A DNA stretch of 64,000 nucleotides from Pseudomonas sp. 6D_7.1_Bac1 (GCF_025465945.1 NZ_JANLNW010000080.1:62001-126000); one strand, 5' to 3'. Counted from the stretch's first letter, positions 37,241 to 46,301 are shown. Made by a program: numbers and translations. Notes: a model not told the origin generated them from the letters alone.

Positions 37241-38149
37241 ATGACCATTTTGACTGTTGCCACAACTCAGATGCCCTGCACCTGGGATCTGAAACAAAAC
37301 CTCGATCAGGCCGAGCAGTTGGTGCGTGACGCGGCCGCCAAGGGCGCCCAGGTCATCCTGTTGCAGGAGCTGTTTGCCACACCGTATTTCTGTATCGAGC
37401 AAAGTCATAAACACTTGGCGCTGGCCGAAGAATATCAAGCCAGCCGTGTACTCAAACGCTTTGCCGCGCTGGCCAGGGAGTTGGGTGTGGTGCTGCCGCT
37501 GAGTTGGTTCGAAAAGGCAGGCAATGCCTACTTCAACTCGTTGAGTGTGGCCGATGCGGATGGGCAGTTGCTGGGGGTGTATCGCAAGACGCATATACCC
37601 AACGCCATCGGTTATCAGGAGAAGGAATACTTTAGCCCTGGCGATACCGGCTTTCGGGTCTGGGACACTGCTTTTGGGCGCATAGGTGTGGGCATCTGTT
37701 GGGATCAGTGGTTCCCCGAGACTGCACGCTGCCTGGCATTGATGGGCGCCGAAGTCTTGCTGTTTCCCACCGCCATTGGTTCTGAACCCGGCTGCGCAGC
37801 ACTGGATTCACGTGACCACTGGCAGATGACCATGCGCGGCCATGCCGCTGCAAACCTCCTGCCGGTGGTGGCAGCCAACCGCATCGGTCGAGAAGTGGCG
37901 ACCACCGATCCGACCCTGCAGATGAACTTCTACGGCTCGTCTTTTATCTGCAACCACAAGGGCAAGCTTCTCGCCGAGGCTGACCGCGACAGCGTTGGTG
38001 TGCTGGTACACAGCCTGGACTTGTCCGCCATGCGCGAAGAGCGCCTGACCTGGGGCATCTACCGCGACCGCCGTCCGGAAATGTACGGGGCGCTGTTAAG
38101 CCTGGATGGTCGTCACATTAATGCTCGCTGGAATACTCAAGGGGTTTGA
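37241..38149 (+). CDS. agu2B: N-carbamoylputrescine amidase
   Basis: A 302-aa nitrilase-superfamily enzyme that converts N-carbamoylputrescine to putrescine, carbon dioxide and ammonia. The catalytic triad is complete: E43 in LLQELFATP, K116 in VYRKTHIP and C153 in GICWDQWFPE; MRGHAAANLLPVVAANR is the matching C-terminal signature. It follows agu2A by 4 bp and precedes the binding-protein gene by 1 bp, so translation is coupled. The product putrescine feeds the transaminase or glutamylation routes encoded elsewhere. Confidence 0.93.
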   Translation: MTILTVATTQMPCTWDLKQNLDQAEQLVRDAAAKGAQVILLQELFATPYFCIEQSHKHLALAEEYQASRVLKRFAALARELGVVLPLSWFEKAGNAYFNSLSVADADGQLLGVYRKTHIPNAIGYQEKEYFSPGDTGFRVWDTAFGRIGVGICWDQWFPETARCLALMGAEVLLFPTAIGSEPGCAALDSRDHWQMTMRGHAAANLLPVVAANRIGREVATTDPTLQMNFYGSSFICNHKGKLLAEADRDSVGVLVHSLDLSAMREERLTWGIYRDRRPEMYGALLSLDGRHINARWNTQGV

Positions 38150-38150
38150 C

Positions 38151-39254
38151 ATGAACATTACCAACAAGCTTTTGCTCTGCTCCTTGGGACTGGCTTTAAG
38201 CGGTGCCTTGTCGTCGGTACAGGCGCAGGAGAAGACCCTGAAGTTGTACAACTGGGCCGATTACTTCGCCGAGGACACCCTGTCCAGGTTCACTGCCGAA
38301 ACCGGGATCAAGGTGATCTACGACGTCATGGATGGCAGTGAGACGTTGGAAGCCAAGATGATGGCCGGCGGCAGTGGTTATGACCTGATCTTCCCGGGCG
38401 ACACCGTTGGCGAACGTCTAATGCGCGCCGGCAGCCTGCAGCCGCTGGACAAGTCAAAGCTCACCGCCCTGGATGACATCGAGCCAGGTCTGCAGAAGTT
38501 ACGTACGCATTATCTCTACTCGAGCAAGGCCACCGTACCCTACACGTGGGGCACCATCGGCCTGACCTACAACGCCGAGCAGATTAACAAGCGCATGCCG
38601 GATGCGCCGGTGAATAGCCTGGACATGCTGTTCAAGCCGGAACTGGCGGCCAAATTTGCGGACTGCGGTATCTCCCTGATCGATTCGCCGGATGAAGTGC
38701 TGGCGGTAGCGCTCAACTACCTCGGCCGTGAGCCGCGCAGCGCCAAGCCGGAGGACTTGGCAGCGGCCAGTGAACTGTTGCTCAAACTACGGCCGTACAT
38801 CCGTAAGTTCCAGTCGCAACCGGTGACCGATCTGGTTAACGGCAACTTGTGCCTGTCGCTCGGTTACAGCGGGGATATGACTCAGGCGCAACGGGCTGCA
38901 GATGCTGCCGGCAAGAAAACTACGTTCCAGTATCACATTCCGCGCGAAGGCACTACGGTGTGGATGGACACCATGGCGATCCCCGTCGACGCCAAACATC
39001 CAGAATACGCCTACGCGTTCATCAACTTCGTCATGCGCCCGGAGAACATGGCAGCCATCAGTAACTTCACCGGTTACCCCACCTCCAACGCCAAGGCGCG
39101 TCCGAGCGTCGATTCAGTGATGCGTAACAACCCGGATATCTACCTCGATGACGCCACTTACGAACGACTGATCCCGGGCAAAGACATTCCCCAGGCTGAT
39201 ATGCGTGCGCGCATGCGTGCGTGGACCAAGTTCAAGACCGCCTCCGCTAAATGA
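38151..39254 (+). CDS. agu2C: Spermidine/putrescine-type periplasmic binding protein
   Basis: A 367-aa PotF/SpuD-like receptor with a signal peptide ending near ALSSVQA (residue 25). The mature protein has LKLYNWADYFAEDTLSRF, the usual PotD/PotF opening, and VPYTWGTIGLTYN. It is expected to bind agmatine or putrescine in the periplasm. No permease or ATPase is encoded here, as in the P. aeruginosa operon, so it either shares a transporter or takes part in sensing. A run AAGGGG lies 8 nt upstream of the ATG. Confidence 0.9.
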   Translation: MNITNKLLLCSLGLALSGALSSVQAQEKTLKLYNWADYFAEDTLSRFTAETGIKVIYDVMDGSETLEAKMMAGGSGYDLIFPGDTVGERLMRAGSLQPLDKSKLTALDDIEPGLQKLRTHYLYSSKATVPYTWGTIGLTYNAEQINKRMPDAPVNSLDMLFKPELAAKFADCGISLIDSPDEVLAVALNYLGREPRSAKPEDLAAASELLLKLRPYIRKFQSQPVTDLVNGNLCLSLGYSGDMTQAQRAADAAGKKTTFQYHIPREGTTVWMDTMAIPVDAKHPEYAYAFINFVMRPENMAAISNFTGYPTSNAKARPSVDSVMRNNPDIYLDDATYERLIPGKDIPQADMRARMRAWTKFKTASAK

Positions 39255-39260
39255 TGGCAA

Positions 39261-39281
39261 GCCGACCTCCGGAGGGTCGGC
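39261..39281 (+). terminator. Hairpin after agu2C
   Basis: GCCGACC (39261-39267) pairs with GGTCGGC (39275-39281) around a 7-nt loop. There is no T tract, so it may only attenuate or stabilise the transcript between agu2C and the downstream deiminase gene. Confidence 0.45.
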
Positions 39282-39341
39282 CTCAACAGTAGTCTTGCCC
39301 TAATACCGATAAGTTAAAGGGTTTCAGGCTCGGCACATTCT

Positions 39342-39475
39342 CCGTAGCAGCTGGCGAAGCCTGCGTTCGGCTGCGCAGCAGTCGTAAAATCAGACACCGC
39401 GTTTTTCAGGTTAACCGTGGAGGCCGGATTTACGGCCGCTTCGCAGCCGAACGCAGGCTTCGCCAGCTGCTACGG
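39342..39475. repeat. Long palindromic repeat element, copy 3
   Basis: A perfect 34-bp inverted repeat (39342-39375 and 39442-39475) with a 66-bp centre nearly identical to that of copy 1 at 4125-4273. It is placed between agu2C and the exported deiminase gene and could form a very stable hairpin in a read-through transcript. Confidence 0.9.
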
Positions 39476-39558
39476 ATCGTGTAGCGGCTTAACGGCAAAA
39501 TGGGCGGCTGCAGGCGCAGTCCGCCAAGACAAGGCACGACAAGAGCAGAGAGGTAAAG

Positions 39559-40683
39559 ATGTCGACACGTCGTGAGTTCATCAAGCAGGTATCGGTCGTT
39601 GCCAGTCTGGGCGCAGCCGCGTCCATGGGACTGGGCCTGAATGCTTCCCGGGTGCAGGCAGCCATCAAGGGCAGCTGGCATATGCCGGATGAGGGCGACA
39701 AACACCGGCGGGCCTTTATCGCCTTCGGTGCACAGGAGGCCATCCATGAGGACTTCACGCCTTACGTGCAAGATGCCTTGGGCCGGATCGCCCGCACCAT
39801 CGCCACCTATGAGCCGGTCACCGTGTTTTGTCGCAAAAGCGAGCGGGATCTGGCTGAAGAAAAATGCGGTACGGGCAACATCACCTTTGTGGTCACGGAG
39901 CTGGACGATATCTGGATGCGTGATATCGGGGCCAACTTCGTCATCGACGGGGAGGGTGGGCTCGGCGCCGTGGATTTCAACTTCAATGGCTGGGGCAATA
40001 AACAGCAGCATGCCGAAGATGCGCAGTTGGCCACTTTGGTCGCCCGCAGCGCTGACGCCCGCTATATCCGCAGCCAGTTGGTTGGCGAGGGCGGTGGTAT
40101 CGAAGTGGATGGCCACGGCACGGGGATCATGACCGAAAGCAGCTGGATCAATAGCAACCGCAATCCCGGCTGGAGCAAGGCTGACGTAGAGGAAGAGCTG
40201 AAAGCCAGACTGGGTTTGCGCAAAGTCATCTGGTTGCCCGGAATCAAAGGCAAGGACATCACCGACTCCCATGTCGATTTCTACGCCCGCTTCGTCAAGC
40301 CAGGCGTCGTGATCGCTAACCTCGACAACGACCCTGAGTCATATGACCACACAGTGACGCTTGCCCATTTGGACATTCTCAAGAATGCCACTGATGCCGA
40401 TGGCCACAGGCTGCAAGTACACACCGTATCGCCTCCACTCAATCCACGAAAGAGTATGTTCAGCCAAAACAATCCGGACTTCGCCGCGGGCTATATCAAC
40501 TACTTCGTGATCAATGGTGCGGTCATTGCGCCCGAGTTCGGTGACAAGGCGGCAGATACGAAAGCCTTTGATCTGTTGTCTGAGCTCTACCCGGGCCGTG
40601 AGGTGGTGCAGCTCAATATCGACGCAATCGCCGCAGGGGGTGGCGGCATCCACTGTGTGACCAGTCACCAACCTTTGGCTTAG
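39559..40683 (+). CDS. agu2A': Exported agmatine deiminase-family protein with Tat-type signal
   Basis: A 374-aa member of the agmatine/peptidyl-arginine deiminase family. The N terminus STRREFIKQVSVVASLG is a twin-arginine export signal, so the folded enzyme should reach the periplasm. It keeps the family motifs DDIWMRDIGANF, the GEGGGIEVDGHG stretch, SHVDFYARF and the nucleophile C366 in GGGGIHCV. It probably deiminates external agmatine before uptake. It occupies the agu2A' position of the P. aeruginosa operon. Its stop codon overlaps the stop codon of the convergent LysR gene. Confidence 0.9.
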   Translation: MSTRREFIKQVSVVASLGAAASMGLGLNASRVQAAIKGSWHMPDEGDKHRRAFIAFGAQEAIHEDFTPYVQDALGRIARTIATYEPVTVFCRKSERDLAEEKCGTGNITFVVTELDDIWMRDIGANFVIDGEGGLGAVDFNFNGWGNKQQHAEDAQLATLVARSADARYIRSQLVGEGGGIEVDGHGTGIMTESSWINSNRNPGWSKADVEEELKARLGLRKVIWLPGIKGKDITDSHVDFYARFVKPGVVIANLDNDPESYDHTVTLAHLDILKNATDADGHRLQVHTVSPPLNPRKSMFSQNNPDFAAGYINYFVINGAVIAPEFGDKAADTKAFDLLSELYPGREVVQLNIDAIAAGGGGIHCVTSHQPLA

Positions 40684-41624
40684 GCGGGATCGCCCGATTG
40701 CTGTCTGCGGGCTTGGTTTTTTTCCCTGCGCCGGTTCTCCCATTCGCGCACCGCTTGCATGAATAACTTGAGTGCAAGCGGTGGATGGCGATTCGCGGGG
40801 TAATAGACGCAGACCCCCGGTAGTGACGGACTCCACTCGGGAAGCAGGTGCACCAGTCGACCCGCGCGCACGTGCTCGGCCACGTGATATTCCGGTATCC
40901 ACGCGATACCAATGCCGGCCAGGGCGGCGTCGACCATCAAATTGGTATTGCCCAGCGTCATGGGGCCATCGACGTCCATCACCGCGCTTTCGCCAGCGCG
41001 CTCCAGGCTCCAGTGATAGAGCGCGCCACTGGCGAAGCGATAGCGGATACAGCGGTGGCGTCGCAACTCGTGGGGTGTTGTCGGTGTTCCATACTTCGCC
41101 AGGTAGGCGGGAGATGCCACGGCGGCAAACTGCATATCAGGCCCAAAGGGCACGGCAATCATATCCCGGGGCACATCGTCGAAGATGCGAATGCCGGCAT
41201 CAAAACCATCGGCGACGATATCGACGAAGCGGGTATCGACGACGAACTCGACGTGGATGTCAGGGTAGGTCGCGAGAAAGTCGGGCAGCACTTCGCGGAT
41301 CAGCGGGCGCGCCCCGGCCTCGGCAGCGCTGATTCTCACCGACCCCGAGGGGCGGTGGCTGGCCGAGACGATTTCAGTGACCGCGCTTTCCAGTTCGGCG
41401 AGGGCGGGGATCACCCGGCGAAGCAACTGCTCGCCCACCTCCGTGAGCGCCACCGAACGGGTAGTGCGATTGAGTAACCGCAGGCCCAGTCGGGCTTCCA
41501 GGTTGCGCATCGTGTGGCTCAGCGCAGAGGGCGAAACACCCAGCTTGGCCGCCGCGCCTCGAAAGCTTTTGAGTTCGGCAATGGCGGCAAAGGCGGTGAG
41601 TTCAGGTAATCCGGCGCGCTGCAT
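40680..41624 (-). CDS. LysR-family regulator divergent from the SDR operon
   Basis: A 314-aa regulator of the DsdC/CrgA-like type: LPELTAFAAIAELKSFRGA at the N terminus and the helix VSPSALSHTMRNLEARLG. A typical effector domain follows. It overlaps the 3' end of the exported deiminase gene by 4 bp. It is divergent from the short-chain dehydrogenase at 41742, with 117 bp of AT-rich DNA between them, so it most likely controls that operon and not the agmatine genes. Confidence 0.86.
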   Translation of the reverse strand: MQRAGLPELTAFAAIAELKSFRGAAAKLGVSPSALSHTMRNLEARLGLRLLNRTTRSVALTEVGEQLLRRVIPALAELESAVTEIVSASHRPSGSVRISAAEAGARPLIREVLPDFLATYPDIHVEFVVDTRFVDIVADGFDAGIRIFDDVPRDMIAVPFGPDMQFAAVASPAYLAKYGTPTTPHELRRHRCIRYRFASGALYHWSLERAGESAVMDVDGPMTLGNTNLMVDAALAGIGIAWIPEYHVAEHVRAGRLVHLLPEWSPSLPGVCVYYPANRHPPLALKLFMQAVREWENRRREKNQARRQQSGDPA

Positions 41625-41741
41625 AGTTGAATTTTCCTCACTATATCGTTCGATGCTTTGCTAATTGTTGAAATATCGCCATCAAAATATGCTGACTCCC
41701 CTACATCAAGTCAACACGTCGATAACGCAAGGGGATCAGAC

Positions 41742-42488
41742 ATGGGAAACAACATTGCCGGAAAAGTCGTCGTCATCACCGGTGCCAGCAGTGGCCTGGG
41801 TGAAGCCACGGCGCGTCACTTGTCGGCTCAGGGTGCCTACGTAGTGCTGGGGGCGCGACGCCTGGAACGCATCACGGCGCTTGCTGAATCACTGAGCCGG
41901 GGCGGGGGCCGCGCACTCGCGGTAGCCACCGACGTGACCCGCGCTGAAGAGGTCAAGGCGTTGGTCGACCAGGCGGTCAGCACGTTCGGCCGTATCGACG
42001 TGATGATCAACAACGCCGGCCTGATGCCGCATTCCCCACTCGAGCGCCTGAAAATCGAGGATTGGGATCAGACCATCGACGTCAACATCAAAGGCGTTCT
42101 GTATGGCATTGCCGCTGCCTTGCCGCACATGATCCAGCAGAAAAGCGGGCATATCATCAACGTTTCCTCCGTGGCCGGGCACAAGGTGCGCCCAGGCAGC
42201 ACGGTTTATGCGGCCACCAAGAGCGCCGTGCTGGCGCTGTCCGAAGGGCTGCGCCAGGAAGTGAAGCCTTATGACATTCGCACCACGGTGGTTTCCCCCG
42301 GTGCGCTGGACACCGAATTGCCCAACAGCATCACTGAAGCAGACGTCGCGGGGCAGATTCAGAAGTTCTATCAGGAGTTCGCCATCCCGGCCGACTCCTT
42401 CGCCAGGGCCGTTGCATTTGCCATCAGCCAGCCGGCCGAGGTCGATATCAACGAAATCCTGTTCCGGCCCACACGCCAGGAAGGCTGA
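41742..42488 (+). CDS. Short-chain dehydrogenase/reductase
   Basis: A 248-aa classical SDR with the cofactor motif TGASSGLG at 13-20, NNAG at 90-93 and the catalytic S142, Y156 and K160 (VYAATK). It resembles the NADP-dependent group of broad-range oxidoreductases that are often LysR-controlled. There is no signal peptide, so it acts in the cytoplasm. AAGGGG precedes the ATG at 41742 by 8 nt; an upstream in-frame start at 41658 is unlikely. Confidence 0.9.
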   Translation: MGNNIAGKVVVITGASSGLGEATARHLSAQGAYVVLGARRLERITALAESLSRGGGRALAVATDVTRAEEVKALVDQAVSTFGRIDVMINNAGLMPHSPLERLKIEDWDQTIDVNIKGVLYGIAAALPHMIQQKSGHIINVSSVAGHKVRPGSTVYAATKSAVLALSEGLRQEVKPYDIRTTVVSPGALDTELPNSITEADVAGQIQKFYQEFAIPADSFARAVAFAISQPAEVDINEILFRPTRQEG

Positions 42489-42533
42489 GTTCAGCGGCGG
42501 CTAACTTGCCGGCAACCCAATGAAGAGCGAACG

Positions 42534-43283
42534 ATGAAGCGATCAAACGTAGGGGCCGCACTGGCGTTGCTGTGTGTCGTTTCAGCGGGCGACGCTATTG
42601 CGGCGCAGGTCAGGCCAGACCCCAAACCATCGCCCGATGTGTTGCAAATCACGCCCCAGTTGTATCGCTATACAACTGAGCTGTTGTTCGGCGAGGTCTG
42701 GAAACGTCATGAACTTGCAGCGCGCGATCGAAGCCTGATCACCCTGGCCGCATTGATCAGCGCCGCGCAAACGGCACAGATGGTCGGGCACCTGAAACTG
42801 GGCTTGGACAATGGCCTGAAACCCAGCGAGATCAGCGCGATGATTACGCATCTTGCCTTCTATGCCGGGTGGCCAAATGCAATGTCTGCGGTTCCTGTCA
42901 CAAAAACAATCTTTGCCGAGCGCGGGATAACCCTAGAGCCGAACGCGTCTGCAATCAGCGCAGTGGTCGGGGCGGTCGGGCAGCAGCCGTCGCTGGCGGA
43001 TGTTACCCCACAATTGGCCCATTACACCGACACCGTGGTATTCGGCGGGCTGTGGCGGCAAACGGATCTCGGGCTTCGTGACCGCAGCCTGATCACCATC
43101 GCTGCGCTGATTGCCCAGGGGCAGTCGGCTCAGTTGCTGCCTTACCTGAACCTGGCCATGGACAATGGGCTCAGCCAGAGCGAAGCGGCCGAGGTGGTGA
43201 CCCATCTGGCCTTCTACGTCGGCTGGCCCAAGGCGATGTCGGCGGTACCCATCTTCAAGCAGGTTTTTGCGTCTCGGGGATAA
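42534..43283 (+). CDS. Exported tandem carboxymuconolactone decarboxylase-like protein
   Basis: A 249-aa protein with a signal peptide (ALALLCVVSAGDAIAA) and two copies of the CMD domain, marked by RDRSLITLAALI and RDRSLITIAALI, each followed by HLAFYAGWPNAM or HLAFYVGWPKAM. No CxxC redox motif of AhpD is present, so a peroxidase role is unlikely; true lactone decarboxylases keep conserved histidines in similar places. A periplasmic location is unusual for the family. It is 45 bp downstream of the SDR. Confidence 0.83.
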   Translation: MKRSNVGAALALLCVVSAGDAIAAQVRPDPKPSPDVLQITPQLYRYTTELLFGEVWKRHELAARDRSLITLAALISAAQTAQMVGHLKLGLDNGLKPSEISAMITHLAFYAGWPNAMSAVPVTKTIFAERGITLEPNASAISAVVGAVGQQPSLADVTPQLAHYTDTVVFGGLWRQTDLGLRDRSLITIAALIAQGQSAQLLPYLNLAMDNGLSQSEAAEVVTHLAFYVGWPKAMSAVPIFKQVFASRG

Positions 43284-43305
43284 CCCAAAACACGGAGTGA
43301 CGGCC

Positions 43306-43761
43306 ATGAAAATGTTCGCGGCAACCGCTATCGGGCTCTCATTGTGGGCCATGAACCTGAACGCCAGCGATACCCCAGGGGTGACGGTTGTGGCGAACTC
43401 AACCCAGGCGTCAACCGAGGGGGCGCCGGAACACTTCACCGGCTCGGTGCGTGTCGATGCCCCCTTCGCTGGCTCGCCTCCCTCCAGGATCAGGGGCGCC
43501 ACAGTGACCTTCGCGCCAGGCGCGCGAACGGCGTGGCATACGCACCCACTGGGCCAGACGCTGATCGTTACCGAAGGCACGGGGCTGGTACAGGAAGCCG
43601 GCAAACCGGCCCAGCTCATCAAGGCTGGCGACACCGTCAGGATCGCACCCAACGTAAAGCATTGGCACGGTGCAACGGCCACCACCGGGATGACCCATAT
43701 CGCAATTACCGAGGCCTTGGACAACAAAACGGTCGACTGGTTGGAGCAGGTTGGCGACTAG
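43306..43761 (+). CDS. Exported cupin-domain protein
   Basis: A 151-aa protein with a short signal peptide (LSLWAMNLNA) and a single cupin barrel. The metal site is visible as TAWHTHPLGQTLIV and the second motif as KHWHGATATTGMTH. The group includes small proteins paired with CMD proteins in many proteobacteria, often annotated only as cupin. Here it follows the CMD gene by 22 bp. The ribosome site is GGAG 8 nt before the ATG. Confidence 0.84.
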   Translation: MKMFAATAIGLSLWAMNLNASDTPGVTVVANSTQASTEGAPEHFTGSVRVDAPFAGSPPSRIRGATVTFAPGARTAWHTHPLGQTLIVTEGTGLVQEAGKPAQLIKAGDTVRIAPNVKHWHGATATTGMTHIAITEALDNKTVDWLEQVGD

Positions 43762-43825
43762 GTATTTCACCGCCGGGCCGCCCTAATGCTTCGAACTGAC
43801 ACTTATAAGTATGAAGGAGCGGGAT

Positions 43826-44929
43826 ATGCAAACTGATAAAGCCACAGTCGATATCGTTGACCCGTACAGACGAACTTTCCTCGGCGCCTCGGCAGTGGTT
43901 TTGTCGGGTGTTGCGGTCGGTGGTGCGGGCCTGGCCTTGCCGGCAGCGGCTTCGGTTCAGCCCACAGCAGCGTCGCAACCTACCGTGATCGGTTACCCGG
44001 ACAGAAAGGGCGTTCACCTGGAGCGCGTGACGTTTCCCAACACCGCCGCCAACACCCTGGTGGCCGGCAATCTTTTCAAACCTGCGGGCATGGATTCCAG
44101 CAAGCGTTACGCAGCGATTGTCGTAGGGCATCCTTTCGGCGGGGTAAAAGAGCAGACCTCTGGCCTGCATGCGCAAAAGCTGGCCGAACTGGGCTATGTG
44201 GCCCTCGCATTTGATGCCTCCCACTGGGGCGATAGCCGTGGTGAACCGCGCAACACCGAAGTTCCGTCCACCCGCGTAGGCGATTACAGCGCGTGTATTG
44301 ATTTCCTGAGCAACCACCCGCAGGTGGACGCCCAGCGCATTGGCGTGCTGGGTATTTGTGGTGGTGGGGGGTACGCGGTCAGCGCGGCGCAGATTGATCA
44401 CAGAATCAAGGCCATCGCCACGGTGAGCATGTACGACATGGGGCGCGCGCGTCGGCAGGGGTTGGGTGACACACTGACCTATGAACAGCGCATGAAGATC
44501 CTCGACGATGTAGCGCAGCAGCGAACCAAGGAGGCCAGGGGAGAACCACGACGGGATATCAGCCCCATCCCTACTGAAATCGATGCCAATACCCCAAAGA
44601 TCGTTCGTGAGTTTTATGACTATTACTTGACGCCGAGAGGGCAGCACCCCCACGCCAATAATCTTTATGCGTTCACCAGCCTGGCGCCCATGATGAATTT
44701 CTTCCCCTTTGCGCAAATCGAAACCATCTCGCCACGGCCGCTGCTCATGATTGTCGGCGAGAACGCGGAGTCGGCCTATTTCAGCCAGGATGCGTTTAGC
44801 AAGGCTGTCGAACCCAAGGAGTTATTCGTTGTTCCCGGCGCAACGCATGTCGATTTATATGACCGACCTGCCTACACGCAACAATCTATTGAAAAGCTGA
44901 ATGCCTTCTTCACCCGTCATCTGGCCTAG
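43826..44929 (+). CDS. Tat-exported dienelactone-hydrolase-like enzyme
   Basis: A 367-aa alpha/beta hydrolase. Residues 14-25 contain YRRTFLGASAVV, a twin-arginine export signal. The nucleophile elbow is GICGGGG, with a cysteine where most hydrolases have serine, as in dienelactone hydrolases, and the catalytic histidine is in GATHVDLYD. The ATG at 43826 follows AAGGAG by 7 nt. With the CMD and cupin proteins it forms an exported enzyme set whose substrate is unknown, perhaps an ester or lactone. Confidence 0.83.
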   Translation: MQTDKATVDIVDPYRRTFLGASAVVLSGVAVGGAGLALPAAASVQPTAASQPTVIGYPDRKGVHLERVTFPNTAANTLVAGNLFKPAGMDSSKRYAAIVVGHPFGGVKEQTSGLHAQKLAELGYVALAFDASHWGDSRGEPRNTEVPSTRVGDYSACIDFLSNHPQVDAQRIGVLGICGGGGYAVSAAQIDHRIKAIATVSMYDMGRARRQGLGDTLTYEQRMKILDDVAQQRTKEARGEPRRDISPIPTEIDANTPKIVREFYDYYLTPRGQHPHANNLYAFTSLAPMMNFFPFAQIETISPRPLLMIVGENAESAYFSQDAFSKAVEPKELFVVPGATHVDLYDRPAYTQQSIEKLNAFFTRHLA

Positions 44930-45240
44930 CTTCATGCTCGACGACAAAGGTGTCGAAATCTACGGTCAGTAGCTGACGCCGGCCCAACGTCGGCAGCACC
45001 CACTGGAAAGCTCAAAGGCCCCCCGAGAGGATTGCGCTCAACCCCGATCAATAGTAAGTAGCTGTTTTAAAACCAATTTGTGTTGTTTGGGTCTTCCCAG
45101 ACGAAGCGAAAGTTGATAAATTTCCGCGCATTCTTGCAAAGGCCCTGACTGGGCTTGTAGCGAAGGGAAGCAACCTCTCGATGTTGCTCGCAAGCTGCAC
45201 AATCAGGAAGAGAGTGCCGGGCACTCGTCGCAACAGATAC
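44930..45240. other. Intergenic region before the tRNA gene
   Basis: No gene is visible in these 311 bp. A short palindrome GAGTGCCGGGCACTC lies about 20 bp before the tRNA. I could not identify a convincing promoter. Confidence 0.5.
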
Positions 45241-45315
45241 AGGGGCGTCGCCAAGCGGTAAGGCAGCAGGTTTTGATCCTGCCATGCGTTGGTTCGAATC
45301 CAGCCGCCCCTGCCA
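45241..45315 (+). tRNA. tRNA-Gln (anticodon TTG)
   Basis: The cloverleaf is complete: acceptor stem AGGGGCG pairs with CGCCCCT at the 3' end, followed by G and an encoded CCA (45313-45315). The D arm contains GCCAAGCGGTAAGGC. The anticodon stem GCAGG/CCTGC closes the loop TTTTGAT with anticodon TTG, reading CAA and CAG glutamine codons. The T loop is TTCGAAT. A short run of T follows the CCA. Confidence 0.95.
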
Positions 45316-45377
45316 TTTTCCATGCTCATCCAGGCATAACTCAGTCGGCAGGTATTGCCCGAGTCCAGGAGCAGCAT

Positions 45378-46301
45378 TTACCTCGACACTGAAGCATTGC
45401 CGAGTTGCTCCGCACAAACGTCCCGAATGCATCCGCGCAACCAGCGATGCGCGGGATCGGCATCCAGCCGTGGGTGCCAGAGCAATGACACCGTGAACGT
45501 CGTCAGGGAGACCGGAAGGGGAAAGCTATGCATTCCGGCACGCAGGTTTCCGGTATGTCGTTCGGGAACACTGGCGATCAGGTCGCTGGCCCGAGCGAGC
45601 GCCAATGCGGTTGAAAAGCCACCGACGATCGTGACGATCTCCCTTTCCAGCCCGACTGAATTCAGGGCTTCATCAATATCAATCGGTCCCCTGTCGAGGC
45701 CCCGTCGCGAGACGCTGATGTGCCTGCCGGCCGCATAACGGACGGGAGTGATTTCGCCCTGGCTCAGCGAGTGCCCCATTCGCACGACGCCAATGAAACG
45801 GTCTCGGAACAATGCCTGCGCTCGCACCTCCGGAGCCGTCGTCTTCCCTACAACGCCAGTTTCCAGATCGACGGTCCCGTCGCGCAGTGGCGCGCTGTCT
45901 TTGTTTGGCTTCTGTACAAAATGCAGCCGTACGCCGGGAGCTTCCCCGCCGACGCGAGCAATGAGGTCCGGTCCGAAGTTCTCCACAAAGCCGTCACTGG
46001 TGCGCAGAGTGAACGTTCGGACTAACTGTTTGAGGTTGAGTTTCTCAGCAGGGCGTAGAACCGCTTCTGCGTCCTGGACGAGCTGACTGACCCGTTCGCG
46101 CAGTTCCAGCGCTCGGGGTGTGGGAACCAGACCGCGTCCGGCCCTGACCAACAGCGGATCGCCTGTCGTTTCACGCAATCGCGCCAGCGCCCGGCTCATC
46201 GCCGACGGACTAAGCCGCAACCTTTGGGCTGCGCGCGCAACGCTGCCTTCCGCGAGCAGCACATTGAGGGTGACAAGCAAGTTGAGATCAGGTGTCGACA
46301 T
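45378..46301 (-). CDS. LysR-family regulator divergent from an MFS efflux gene
   Basis: A 307-aa regulator with the N terminus DLNLLVTLNVLLAEGSVARA and the helix LSPSAMSRALARLRETTG of the NodD/PcpR-like subgroup. The effector domain starts near residue 95. Start at 46301 is chosen by homology to that subgroup, since the ribosome site is weak. It is divergent from the MFS gene at 46442 and is the likely regulator of it. Confidence 0.85.
   Translation of the reverse strand: MSTPDLNLLVTLNVLLAEGSVARAAQRLRLSPSAMSRALARLRETTGDPLLVRAGRGLVPTPRALELRERVSQLVQDAEAVLRPAEKLNLKQLVRTFTLRTSDGFVENFGPDLIARVGGEAPGVRLHFVQKPNKDSAPLRDGTVDLETGVVGKTTAPEVRAQALFRDRFIGVVRMGHSLSQGEITPVRYAAGRHISVSRRGLDRGPIDIDEALNSVGLEREIVTIVGGFSTALALARASDLIASVPERHTGNLRAGMHSFPLPVSLTTFTVSLLWHPRLDADPAHRWLRGCIRDVCAEQLGNASVSR

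Larger units (their letters stand above)
39255..39558. other. Intergenic gap inside the agu2 operon
   Basis: These 304 bp hold a hairpin at 39261-39281, the leader motif at 39300-39318 and long palindromic repeat copy 3 (39342-39475). No gene is present. The last 20 bp contain GAGAGG, the ribosome site of the exported deiminase. Confidence 0.7.

Noticed and set aside
45241..45315. tRNA-Gln as an integration site for a genomic island
   Set aside because: No repeat of the tRNA 3' end and no integrase gene were found in the window.
45048..45432. Two minus-strand frames over the tRNA-Gln gene
   Set aside because: They are antisense translations of the tRNA and its flank; the GRLDSNQR-like stretch is a well-known artefact.
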